Shown: piece after piece, positions 1 through 6,271 of the stretch | Layout: each line of letters begins with the position of its first letter | How positions within the stretch are numbered: position 1 is the stretch's first letter | NCBI GenBank assembly: GCA_011056825.1 | Contig: DSBH01000230.1 | Coordinates: 1 to 13,900, forward strand | Source of the DNA: Deltaproteobacteria bacterium | GTDB lineage: Bacteria; Desulfobacterota; Syntrophia; Syntrophales; UBA2210 | Direction: 5' to 3' | Length of the DNA stretch: 13,900 nucleotides | Made by a program: the position numbers and the translations under genes | The notes under the pieces: model-generated | Seen by the model: only the letters and a program-made list of their open reading frames with translations | Told to the model about the DNA's origin: nothing | The model's database searches: none

Positions 1-673
1 AGCCAGCAGTATTAACGACCCGTTCGATATGTTTGAGTCCCTCAGCATCTTTAAGCGCCAGCGGATAAATGACGTGTTTTATAGTATGGGCCATACAGAT
101 CATCTTCCGGAACGTGCCGTCTGCCGAAAACGCTCCTGCCGGGCAAGCGTCCCGGCAGGAGCGACATTTTGGAGGGCAGGGATCCTCGTCAATAATTGGA
201 TCGCCCGGGAGTTCGGCATCGGTCACCACGGCCGCCAGTCGCAAACGGGCGCCGAAGGTTGGGTGGTATACCTGCCCGCTGCGGCCGAAGGCTCCCAGGC
301 CGGCACGGACTGCGGCATGCTTGAGAGAGAGAATCCCCCACGGCTCGAACTCGTGAAAGACCATCGGAGCGTAGCTGGGAACCATGACGGCGGCGAAGCG
401 ACTTTGCGATTCGATCAGATTGCACAACTCCAGGCTGATCTCATCCAGCCGGCGATAAACGGTGTGGTAGGAGCGGTGAAGGGCGTGAAGATTATAGTCA
501 GGTGATTGCAGGATACCGCGCGGTATTTCGATTCCAAAGACGACCACCGTCTTCGCCCCCTTGCATATATTTGACGGGTGATGTTTCTCCGGGGCTTCAT
601 CGAAACGATTCACCGGGGCAAAACCGAACGCCGACACGCTGCGGTCCAGATAGTGGGCCATCACATCTCTCAT
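1..673 (-). CDS. 4Fe-4S protein related to epoxyqueuosine reductase (QueG-like), C-terminus outside the window
   Basis: An open frame runs without a stop from an ATG at 673 to the window edge (224 codons). Seen directly: RAGLGAFGRSG at about residues 143-153, which matches the RAGLG-G segment of the QueG/COG1600 family, followed by a cysteine cluster C166, C170, C173, C177 followed by Pro, with C193 further on. The CxxCxxxCP pattern is a typical [4Fe-4S] ligand set. There is no signal peptide. The gene starts 8 nt after the marR stop, and AAGGGGGAG lies about 14 nt upstream, so it is probably cotranscribed with and possibly controlled by the MarR protein. A second ATG at 661 is possible. Members of this family are often uncharacterised redox proteins, and some are distant relatives of cobalamin-dependent reductive dehalogenases. 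True tRNA epoxyqueuosine reductase activity is not shown. The family call is fairly secure, the function is not. Confidence 0.75.
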   Translation of the reverse strand, partial: MRDVMAHYLDRSVSAFGFAPVNRFDEAPEKHHPSNICKGAKTVVVFGIEIPRGILQSPDYNLHALHRSYHTVYRRLDEISLELCNLIESQSRFAAVMVPSYAPMVFHEFEPWGILSLKHAAVRAGLGAFGRSGQVYHPTFGARLRLAAVVTDAELPGDPIIDEDPCPPKCRSCRDACPAGAFSADGTFRKMICMAHTIKHVIYPLALKDAEGLKHIERVVNTAG

Positions 674-681
674 GATACTAT

Positions 682-1140
682 TTATATCTCCCCCTTCTTT
701 ACACGCACATCACTGGAAGCCGGGCTTTTGCGGACGGCAAGCAGGAGCCGGCGAAGTTCTACCTGTTCTGCATCATTGAGAGTGGCCAGGAAATCGCTGT
801 TGGCCCGTTCCAGCTTCATACGGATCAGGGGAACCCGATTTCGTCCCTTCAGAGTCAGACAGACACAAACAGCCCGGCGGTCGTTCGGGTGCGGCCTCCT
901 CTCGACCAGCCCGGATGTTACCAAACGGTCCAGTAAGGCGGTCAGGGTGGCCGGGTCGAGCCCGCTCCGTTCGCTCAGTTCCCGTGAGGTAACCGCGTCC
1001 TCTTGTCCCAGGAAGTTGAGGATCATCGCCTGGACCGCGGTAATATCCATATCCGTCAGGCAGGCGGTCCAGAACCTCGTTGCGGCCTGATTGGCCCGAG
1101 CGAGCAAAAAAAAGATGCAGTTCTCAACACGAAGAGTCAT
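682..1140 (-). CDS. MarR-family winged-helix transcriptional regulator
   Basis: The 152-residue product has the usual length and layout of MarR regulators: an N-terminal dimerisation helix, then a winged helix-turn-helix. The recognition part is visible as SRELSERSGLDPATLTALLDRL at about residues 53-74. It is followed by the wing motif VERRPHPNDRRAVCVCLT, in which the DRR triad is the hallmark of the family, and a C-terminal helix. These proteins usually repress their own and a divergent gene, releasing DNA when a small ligand binds. The gene is divergent from the haloalkane dehalogenase and precedes the Fe-S protein by 8 nt, so both are candidate targets. A palindrome at 1172-1183 lies 32 nt upstream of the start. 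The ligand cannot be read from sequence. Confidence 0.88.
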   Translation of the reverse strand: MTLRVENCIFFLLARANQAATRFWTACLTDMDITAVQAMILNFLGQEDAVTSRELSERSGLDPATLTALLDRLVTSGLVERRPHPNDRRAVCVCLTLKGRNRVPLIRMKLERANSDFLATLNDAEQVELRRLLLAVRKSPASSDVRVKKGEI

Positions 1141-1164
1141 GGGTCTATGCTTTTACCTCGCAAA

Positions 1165-1183
1165 CAAATAATTTGTAGACAAA
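1165..1183. promoter_or_regulatory. Candidate MarR operator: two overlapping perfect inverted repeats
   Basis: TTTGT-AG-ACAAA (1172-1183) is a perfect 12-bp palindrome, and it overlaps CAAAT-A-ATTTG (1165-1175), also perfect. They lie in the divergent marR/dehalogenase region. On the minus strand TTGATA (1192-1187), 16 nt, then TATTTG (1170-1165) is a possible marR promoter, which puts the palindrome inside its spacer. MarR proteins commonly bind short AT-rich dyads of this kind. Assignment as operator is inference from position and symmetry. Confidence 0.5.
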
Positions 1184-1275
1184 CTATATCAAAGGTGGTA
1201 CGCCGTCAAGAAAAACCTGCGGCCTGACTGGACTATTCCCTGATGTGTCCAGCGCTGGAAGAAAGGGCGATCGAG

Positions 1276-2181
1276 ATGAAAGTATTACGCACTCCCGATG
1301 AGCGATTTCGAGATCTGCCGGGTTTCGATTTCGCACCGAACTACCTTCAAGTCCCCGACGGTGAGGGAGACTCGCTTCGAGTACACTACCTGGATGAGGG
1401 ACCGCGGATGGCCGAGCCGATACTTCTGATGCACGGAGAACCAAGCTGGTGTTACTTGTACCGGATAATGATTCCCCTCCTCACCGACGCGGGATACCGC
1501 GCTGTCGCCCCCGATCTGGTGGGATTCGGACGCTCGGACAAGCCTACGGAGATGAACGACTATACATACCAGCGGCACGTCGACTGGATGCAGGCCCTCC
1601 TCGACCACCTGGACCTGAGCAGAATCACGCTGGTCTGCCAGGACTGGGGTGGCCTGATAGGCCTGCGACTGGCGACCGATCACCCGGAACGTTTCGCCCG
1701 CGTGGTGGTGGCGAACACAGGCCTTCCCACGGGTGATCATCCCATGTCGGATGCCTTTTCAGCCTGGCGTGAATACTCGCGGACCGCCCCCGAATTTCAC
1801 GTGGGCGGCATTATCAAGGGTGGCTGCGTTACCCCTCTCTCTGACGCGGTCATCGCAGCCTACGACGCCCCTTTCCCCGACGATACCTACAAAGCGGGAG
1901 CCCGCGTCTTTCCGTCGCTCGTTCCCATCACTCCCGACGATCCGGCTGCCGAAGCAAATCGCCGGGCATGGGAAGTCCTGTCGAGATTCAAAAAACCTTT
2001 CATCACCTCCTTCAGCGATTCGGATCCGATCACCCGTGGAGGCGACAGGGTTTTCCTCAAAATGGTCCCCGGCACCAGTAATCAGCAGCACGCCACGATT
2101 ACGGGCGGCGGTCACTTCCTGCAGGAAGACCGGGGAGAAGACTTTGCCCGGATTGTGATCGATTTCATGAAAGGCAGTTGA
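1276..2181 (+). CDS. Haloalkane dehalogenase, subfamily I (DhlA-like alpha/beta hydrolase)
   Basis: This enzyme hydrolyses carbon-halogen bonds of haloalkanes to alcohol and halide in the cytoplasm, without cofactor. Numbering from ATG 1276 (301 residues, usual for the family), the sequence shows HGEPSW at 53-58 (oxyanion region), VCQDWGG with nucleophile Asp123 and halide-binding Trp124, a second candidate halide-binding Trp164 in FSAWREYS, catalytic acid Asp250 in SDSDPITRG, and His280 in GGGHFLQED. This is the full Asp-His-Asp triad plus two Trp, nearly collinear with DhlA (D124, D260, H289, W125, W175). The start at 1276 gives MKVLRTPDERF, which fits family N-termini, and AAAGG lies about 10 nt upstream. 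An ATG at 1243 would add 11 residues without family support. The gene is divergent from marR. Natural substrates are unknown, and epoxide hydrolase is less likely because of the two Trp and the QDWGG motif. Confidence 0.9.
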   Translation: MKVLRTPDERFRDLPGFDFAPNYLQVPDGEGDSLRVHYLDEGPRMAEPILLMHGEPSWCYLYRIMIPLLTDAGYRAVAPDLVGFGRSDKPTEMNDYTYQRHVDWMQALLDHLDLSRITLVCQDWGGLIGLRLATDHPERFARVVVANTGLPTGDHPMSDAFSAWREYSRTAPEFHVGGIIKGGCVTPLSDAVIAAYDAPFPDDTYKAGARVFPSLVPITPDDPAAEANRRAWEVLSRFKKPFITSFSDSDPITRGGDRVFLKMVPGTSNQQHATITGGGHFLQEDRGEDFARIVIDFMKGS

Positions 2182-2233
2182 TCGTCGGCGATGACATTAC
2201 TCGGCAATCGCGTGTATGGGAGCAAAACTATCA

Positions 2234-2239
2234 TTGACA
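2234..2239 (+). promoter_or_regulatory. Possible -35 element upstream of the crotonase gene
   Basis: A perfect TTGACA stands in the 200-nt gap between the dehalogenase and the crotonase. No good -10 hexamer follows at 16-18 nt (ATGAAA at 17 nt), so this is only a candidate. The rest of the gap has a short GCCC-CGAA-GGGC hairpin near 2332-2343 and the crotonase ribosome-binding site (GGAGG, 2370-2374 region). Confidence 0.25.
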
Positions 2240-2381
2240 AAAAACGTGTCGTGTGCATGAAATACACAGCTTGTAAAAATGAGCATTCCCTGCGTAGAAA
2301 AACAGTTACATCCGGCTTCTGTGAGTCATGTGCCCCGAAGGGCTGCATTATTATTAATCAGGAAGAAGGAGGAAAATCATA

Positions 2382-3164
2382 ATGGCTTTTGAGTACGAAA
2401 AGTTAAACGTGGAGCAGGATGGCAAGGTGCTTGTCGCCGCCATAAACCATCCTCCGGCGAACGCCATGGGCCAGGGCGTCCTGCGCGACATCAACGATCT
2501 GCTCGACAGGTGTGAGAACGATGACAATGTGCGGGTTATCGTCATTACCGGTACGGGAGAAAAACTTTTTTCCGCCGGCGCCGACATCACTGAATTCGCC
2601 GATATACAAAAAGGCAAAGTCCCCAAGTATGACGGCAACGAAATTTATTTCAAAATCGAAAACTACCCCAAGGTCATCATCGCAGCGATTCAGGGCGGCG
2701 CCTACGGGGGAGGACTCGAGCTCGCCTGTTGCTGCCACCTGCGCATCATGTCGGAAAGTGCCACGCTGGGACTTCCCGAAGTAAAGCTCGGGCTTAATCC
2801 CGGATGGGGAGGCACGCAGCGATTGCCCCGTTTCATAGGCAAAACGAAGGCCCTTGAACTTATGTTGACGGGCAACTTCATGCCGGCATCCGAGGCTCTC
2901 ACGCTGGGTTTGCTGAATAAAGTCGTGCCGCAGGAAAAGGTGCTGGATGAAGCGAAGGCACTTGCCAAAAAACTGGCAGCCGGAGCCCCCCTGGCCCAGC
3001 GGGAAATCATGAAGGCCATCAGGCTGGGACTGGAAACCAATATTAGAGAAGGTGTACTGGTTATCGAGCGCGCGGCAAGCAGGACTCTTCAGTTCTCGGA
3101 AGACTTCGCCGAAGGTTCGAAGGCATTCCTCGAAAAGAGACCGCCCGACTTCAAGGGACGCTGA
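2382..3164 (+). CDS. Enoyl-CoA hydratase (crotonase family)
   Basis: This is a 260-residue member of the crotonase superfamily, the normal length for a single-domain enoyl-CoA hydratase that adds water across trans-2-enoyl-CoA in fatty-acid or aromatic-acid beta-oxidation. Both catalytic glutamates of the hydratase class are present: Glu113 in GGGLELACCC and Glu133 in LGLPEVKLGLNPGWGGTQRL. The oxyanion-hole segments SAGADI (64-69) and YGGG (108-111) are also there. The start is clear: AAGGAGGAAAATCATAATG gives a strong ribosome-binding site. Cytoplasmic, no targeting signal. There is no acyl-CoA dehydrogenase, thiolase or 3-hydroxyacyl-CoA dehydrogenase next to it, so the exact pathway cannot be set. 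Having both glutamates argues for a hydratase rather than an isomerase or a dehydrogenating relative. Confidence 0.9.
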   Translation: MAFEYEKLNVEQDGKVLVAAINHPPANAMGQGVLRDINDLLDRCENDDNVRVIVITGTGEKLFSAGADITEFADIQKGKVPKYDGNEIYFKIENYPKVIIAAIQGGAYGGGLELACCCHLRIMSESATLGLPEVKLGLNPGWGGTQRLPRFIGKTKALELMLTGNFMPASEALTLGLLNKVVPQEKVLDEAKALAKKLAAGAPLAQREIMKAIRLGLETNIREGVLVIERAASRTLQFSEDFAEGSKAFLEKRPPDFKGR

Positions 3165-3209
3165 CATTCATCGGGCCGTGACCCGACAAACGTTCATTCA
3201 GAAAAACAG

Positions 3210-3237
3210 GCCCCTCCCTTTTGTCACGGGGAGGGGC
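3210..3237. terminator. Perfect 9-bp GC-rich hairpin between the crotonase and the DHS-like gene
   Basis: GCCCCTCCC (3210-3218) pairs perfectly with GGGAGGGGC (3229-3237) around a 10-nt loop. On plus it is followed by ATACACATG, with no T-run. On minus it is followed by CTGTTTTTC, so the intrinsic-terminator signature is better in the antisense direction. Its 3' arm also holds a GGGGAGG sequence that could serve as a ribosome-binding site for the next gene. Confidence 0.5.
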
Positions 3238-3254
3238 ATACACATGTGGAGCCC

Positions 3255-4280
3255 ATGAAAAACTTTTTTTCAGCGCAGACGCGAACCGCCGGAACAAAGT
3301 CAGACAGTGTAGCCGAATTTATCAGGCATCATTTCAGGCATTTCAACGCGGCCGTCCTCGTCGACGCCGCCGAGGCATACCGTTCGCATATTGACAGAGG
3401 GGACGCCATGTTCATGAGCCTGGCGGGCGCCATGAGCACTGCCGAGCTCGGTCTCTCCCTGGCCGAAATGATCCGCCGGGACAAAATTCACGCTGTAAGC
3501 TGCACGGGGGCAAACCTTGAGGAAGACATTTTCAACCTCGTGGCTCACGATCATTATCAGCGAATACCCCATTACCGCGACCTGACGCCGGAGGGAGAAA
3601 AGAAGCTTCTGGAACAGCACCTGAACCGCGTCACCGATACCTGCATTCCCGAAGAGGAAGCATTCAGAAGAATTGAAAGGTTCATCATCGACCTCTGGAA
3701 AGAGGCGGATGCCTCCGGAAAATCCTGCTTCCCTCACGAATTCATCTATCAGCTGCTTGACAGTGGATTACTTGACCAGTATCACCAGATTGATCCGAAA
3801 GACAGCTGGGTCATGGCCGCCTGCGAGAAAAAGCTTCCCATTTTCGTTCCCGGCTGGGAGGATTCGACGCTGGGCAATGTCTATGCGGCACACTGTCTCC
3901 GCGGAACCATTAAAAATGTTCACACGGTTCGCACGGGAATCGAATACATGATGCAGCTTTCCGAATGGTATCGCTCGACTTCGGCGGAACGGAACATCGG
4001 ATTCTTTCAGATAGGCGGCGGCATCGCCGGGGATTTCGCGATCTGCGTGGTTCCAATGCTTCGCCAGGACATGGGCGTTCATGACGCACCCCTGTGGTCG
4101 TATTTTTGCCAGATCAGCGACTCAACAACCAGCTACGGATCCTATTCAGGCGCCGTGCCGAACGAAAAAATCACCTGGGAAAAGCTGGCTGTCGACACAC
4201 CCGGTTTTATTATCGAGTCCGACGCCACCATCGTGGCCCCTCTTGTTTTCAGATATGTTTTGGAGGAAGAATCACCATAG
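3255..4280 (+). CDS. Deoxyhypusine synthase-like protein (bacterial branch)
   Basis: The protein has 341 residues from ATG 3255. Family hallmarks are SLAGAMSTAELGLSLAEMI and CTGANLEEDIFNLVAHDHY (NAD-binding region), VPGWEDSTLGN, GGGIAGDFAICVVPM (about 254-268) and PNEKITWEKL near the C-terminus. The last carries Trp308 and Lys310, matching the Trp and the substrate-linking Lys of the human active site (SWGK). The eukaryotic KHH segment after the GGG motif is replaced by AGDF, a difference typical of bacterial homologues. Family knowledge: the enzyme transfers the aminobutyl group of spermidine to eIF5A, but bacteria lack eIF5A, and related proteins can make homospermidine or other polyamines. 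A polyamine role is therefore inferred. The start is uncertain: GTG 3246 is in frame with a GGAGG 11 nt away, while ATG 3255 has GGAG only 3 nt away. It is followed 79 nt later by leuB on the same strand. Confidence 0.85.
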   Translation: MKNFFSAQTRTAGTKSDSVAEFIRHHFRHFNAAVLVDAAEAYRSHIDRGDAMFMSLAGAMSTAELGLSLAEMIRRDKIHAVSCTGANLEEDIFNLVAHDHYQRIPHYRDLTPEGEKKLLEQHLNRVTDTCIPEEEAFRRIERFIIDLWKEADASGKSCFPHEFIYQLLDSGLLDQYHQIDPKDSWVMAACEKKLPIFVPGWEDSTLGNVYAAHCLRGTIKNVHTVRTGIEYMMQLSEWYRSTSAERNIGFFQIGGGIAGDFAICVVPMLRQDMGVHDAPLWSYFCQISDSTTSYGSYSGAVPNEKITWEKLAVDTPGFIIESDATIVAPLVFRYVLEEESP

Positions 4281-4295
4281 CGGTCTTTAAACGGT

Positions 4296-4329
4296 GGAAC
4301 GCCCTGTCTCTGGACGCCCGGGCGTTTCC
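4296..4329 (+). other. Palindrome and alternative hairpin in the leuB upstream region
   Basis: ACGCCCGGGCGT (4314-4325) is a perfect 12-bp palindrome. GGAACGCC (4296-4303) can also pair with GGCGTTTCC (4321-4329) with one bulged T. There is no T-run after it and no clear promoter in the 79-nt gap, so it may be an intercistronic RNA structure rather than a terminator. Confidence 0.35.
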
Positions 4330-4359
4330 CGGTCGTCGTACGCGAAGAGGATTACGTAT

Positions 4360-5448
4360 ATGAGAAAAATAGCCGTCCTTCCCGGTGACGGAATAGGACC
4401 GGAAATAATGGAAGAGGCCGTCAAGGTGCTCAATGTCGCCAGGGAACAGCTTTCCCTGCCGATAGACTACGAATTCGGCGATGTCGGAGGATGCGCCATA
4501 GACCGGCACGGAACGGCACTTCCCGCGGAAACTCTCGCGCTGTGCACATCGTCCGACGCCGTTCTTTTCGGATCGGTGGGGGGGCCGAAATGGGAACACC
4601 TCCCGCCTGAACAACAGCCGGAGCGGGCCGCCCTGCTTCCCCTGCGAAAACATTTCGACCTGTTCTGCAATCTCCGCCCGGCGAAAATATTCCCGGGCCT
4701 CGCGGGCGCCAGTCCGTTGAAAAAGGACATTATCGGCGAGGGATTCGATATACTCTGTGTCCGTGAACTGACAGGGGGCATTTACTTCGGAACGCCGAAG
4801 GGACGCGAGGGAACCGGACCCGACGAACGGGGATTCGACACCATGGTGTATCACCGCCGGGAAATCGAGCGGATCGCCCGCATGGCCTTTGATTTCGCGC
4901 GGCTGCGAAAAAGAAAGGTTACTTCCATTGACAAAGCGAACGTCCTGACCACCATGGTACTCTGGCGTGATGTGGTGAGAGAAACGAGCCTGCAATATCT
5001 CGATATATCGCTGAACAACCTGTACATAGACAACGCGGCCATGCAGGTGGTCCGTGATCCCCTGCAGTTCGACGTCATTCTGGCCGGCAATATGTTCGGC
5101 GACATTATCTCGGACGAGTGCGCTATGCTGACCGGGTCCCTGGGATTACTCCCGTCGGCGAGTCTTAACGAGTTGAAATTCGGTCTTTATGAACCGGCCG
5201 GCGGCTCTGCGCCGGACATAGCCGGCAAGGGTGTCGCCAACCCCGTGGCCCAGATACTTTCGCTGGCCATGATGCTCAGATACAGTCTGGATGAACCGAC
5301 GGCCGCCGACCTCATCGAGGCTGCGGTGGACGATGTAATAGCCCGGGGAATACACACAGCCGACATCGCCGCCGACCCTTCCCGGGCCGTATCCACGGCT
5401 GCCATGGGAGACGCCGTTGCCGACACAATCAGGGAATCAATGAGTTGA
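4360..5448 (+). CDS. leuB: 3-isopropylmalate dehydrogenase
   Basis: This enzyme oxidises and decarboxylates 3-isopropylmalate with NAD to 2-oxoisocaproate, the last leucine-specific step before transamination. The 362-residue product shows GDGIGPEI (9-16), FGSVGGPKW, LPLRKHFDLFCNLRPAK with Arg96 and Arg106, Arg135 and Tyr142 in CVRELTGGIYFG, Lys192 in DKANVL, metal ligands Asp224, Asp248 and Asp252 (FGDIISDE), and the NAD-binding GSAPDIAGKGVANP. Each of these is offset by 3 from the E. coli residues. The start at 4360 is set by AAGAGG 9 nt upstream and by the conserved N-terminus MRKIAVLPGDG. The other leucine genes are on the opposite strand and converge with it, an unusual split. A paralogous isocitrate or homoisocitrate dehydrogenase is unlikely given the leucine-gene context. 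In the citramalate route the enzyme may also act on 3-methylmalate. Confidence 0.96.
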   Translation: MRKIAVLPGDGIGPEIMEEAVKVLNVAREQLSLPIDYEFGDVGGCAIDRHGTALPAETLALCTSSDAVLFGSVGGPKWEHLPPEQQPERAALLPLRKHFDLFCNLRPAKIFPGLAGASPLKKDIIGEGFDILCVRELTGGIYFGTPKGREGTGPDERGFDTMVYHRREIERIARMAFDFARLRKRKVTSIDKANVLTTMVLWRDVVRETSLQYLDISLNNLYIDNAAMQVVRDPLQFDVILAGNMFGDIISDECAMLTGSLGLLPSASLNELKFGLYEPAGGSAPDIAGKGVANPVAQILSLAMMLRYSLDEPTAADLIEAAVDDVIARGIHTADIAADPSRAVSTAAMGDAVADTIRESMS

Positions 5449-5476
5449 CAAGAATCGGCAACGCGAGGTTGCAGCA

Positions 5477-5665
5477 ATGACGAGAATACGCCTTGGCGAC
5501 GTAGCGGCGATCATAACCATTGAAGGACTCCTTGTCTGCATGGAATGCGCCGACGAAAGGGATCTTGCCGCCGTCGCATCCGAAGAAGACCTGATCCTTC
5601 GTGGAGATATTCCGGAGGACGGTGACCTCCGCTGCGGACGGTGCGGGCAGCGGATCAAGGGCTGA
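5477..5665 (+). CDS. Small four-cysteine (zinc-ribbon-like) protein, function unknown
   Basis: The product is 62 residues with two CxxC pairs: C21-x2-C24 (LLVCMECAD) and C53-x2-C56 (RCGRCGQRI). This is the layout of a small zinc ribbon, with 28 residues between the pairs. GAGG lies 8 nt before the ATG, 28 nt after the leuB stop, and a hairpin with a T-run follows the stop at once, so it looks like a real distal cistron of the leuB transcript. I do not recognise a named family. It could be a metal-binding adaptor or nucleic-acid-binding protein, but neither can be claimed. The acidic middle section (EEDLILRGDIPEDGD) is notable. Confidence 0.65.
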   Translation: MTRIRLGDVAAIITIEGLLVCMECADERDLAAVASEEDLILRGDIPEDGDLRCGRCGQRIKG

Positions 5666-5674
5666 GAGAACCGA

Positions 5675-5700
5675 AGGCCCGTCAGACGGCCTCTCCTTTT
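5675..5700 (+). terminator. Intrinsic terminator of the leuB transcript, overlapping the leuD stop
   Basis: AGGCC (5675-5679) pairs with GGCCT (5688-5692), with an inner GT/AC pair and one bulged C. CTCCTTTT follows. It ends the plus-strand transcript and lies across the last codons and stop of leuD (5682-5684, minus), so the two convergent units share this DNA. Confidence 0.55.
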
Positions 5701-6188
5701 CGAATACGCTCGATCGTGTAGGGAACGAGACCACCGGCTTTTATAATCTCCGCCATGAAATCAGGCACGGGGCTTGACGCAAACCGCTGTGAGTCGATGA
5801 TACGATCAATCGAACCGGCGGCGAGATTCACCCTGACCTCGTCGCCTTCCGCGAGTTCTTTCGACGCTTCCGGGGACTCGAGCAAGGGGAGTCCGATATT
5901 GAAGGCGTTTCGATAAAATATGCGCGCAAAGCTGCGAGCGATAATGAGCGATACGCCGGAAGCCTTGATTGCAAGCGGTGCATGCTCCCGAGAAGAACCA
6001 CACCCGAAATTGCCGCCCGCAACGATGACATCACCGGGACGCACCGAAGAAGCAAACTCCGGCCGCAGATCGGCAAAGCAGTTCCGCGCCAGCTCGGACG
6101 CCTCGGAAACATTGAGAAAACGTGCGGGAATGATCAGGTCAGTATCAATATCATCACCCAGTTTCCAGATTTTACCCTGAAACATCAT
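5682..6188 (-). CDS. leuD: 3-isopropylmalate dehydratase small subunit
   Basis: This is the swivel subunit which, with LeuC, converts 2-isopropylmalate to 3-isopropylmalate; in the citramalate route the same pair may act on citramalate. The 168-residue length is typical of the short LeuD type found with archaeal-length LeuC. Hallmarks are GDDIDTDLIIPARFL (11-25) and GNFGCGSSREHAP (about 59-71), the substrate-binding loop of the small subunit, followed by ARSFARIFYRNAFNIGLP. The start ATG 6188 has AAAGGA 8 nt upstream; the second ATG (6185) is less well placed. It follows leuC by 83 nt. That gap holds a CGGCC/GGCCG hairpin (6229-6244) but no obvious promoter. Confidence 0.95.
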   Translation of the reverse strand: MMFQGKIWKLGDDIDTDLIIPARFLNVSEASELARNCFADLRPEFASSVRPGDVIVAGGNFGCGSSREHAPLAIKASGVSLIIARSFARIFYRNAFNIGLPLLESPEASKELAEGDEVRVNLAAGSIDRIIDSQRFASSPVPDFMAEIIKAGGLVPYTIERIRKGEAV

Positions 6189-6271
6189 GTGGAATGTCCT
6201 TTCGCTGTTATAGATGTGTCATTACATGCGGCCCGACATGGCCGTTTTCACTCTCGTGCCGCCTGTTTCCG

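Noticed and set aside
29..505. Open frames on plus at the left edge
   Set aside because: They lie opposite the Fe-S protein, which is open to the window edge on minus and has conserved cysteine motifs.
2191..2382. A 63-codon frame with five cysteines before the crotonase gene, overlapping its ATG as TAATG
   Set aside because: No ribosome-binding site at ATG 2191 or 2257 and no family resemblance. The overlap could be chance. It is the least certain of the rejections.
2403..3167. A 254-codon open frame on minus, opposite the crotonase gene
   Set aside because: It mirrors the crotonase coding frame, has no recognisable motif, and the plus-strand gene has catalytic residues and a strong ribosome-binding site.
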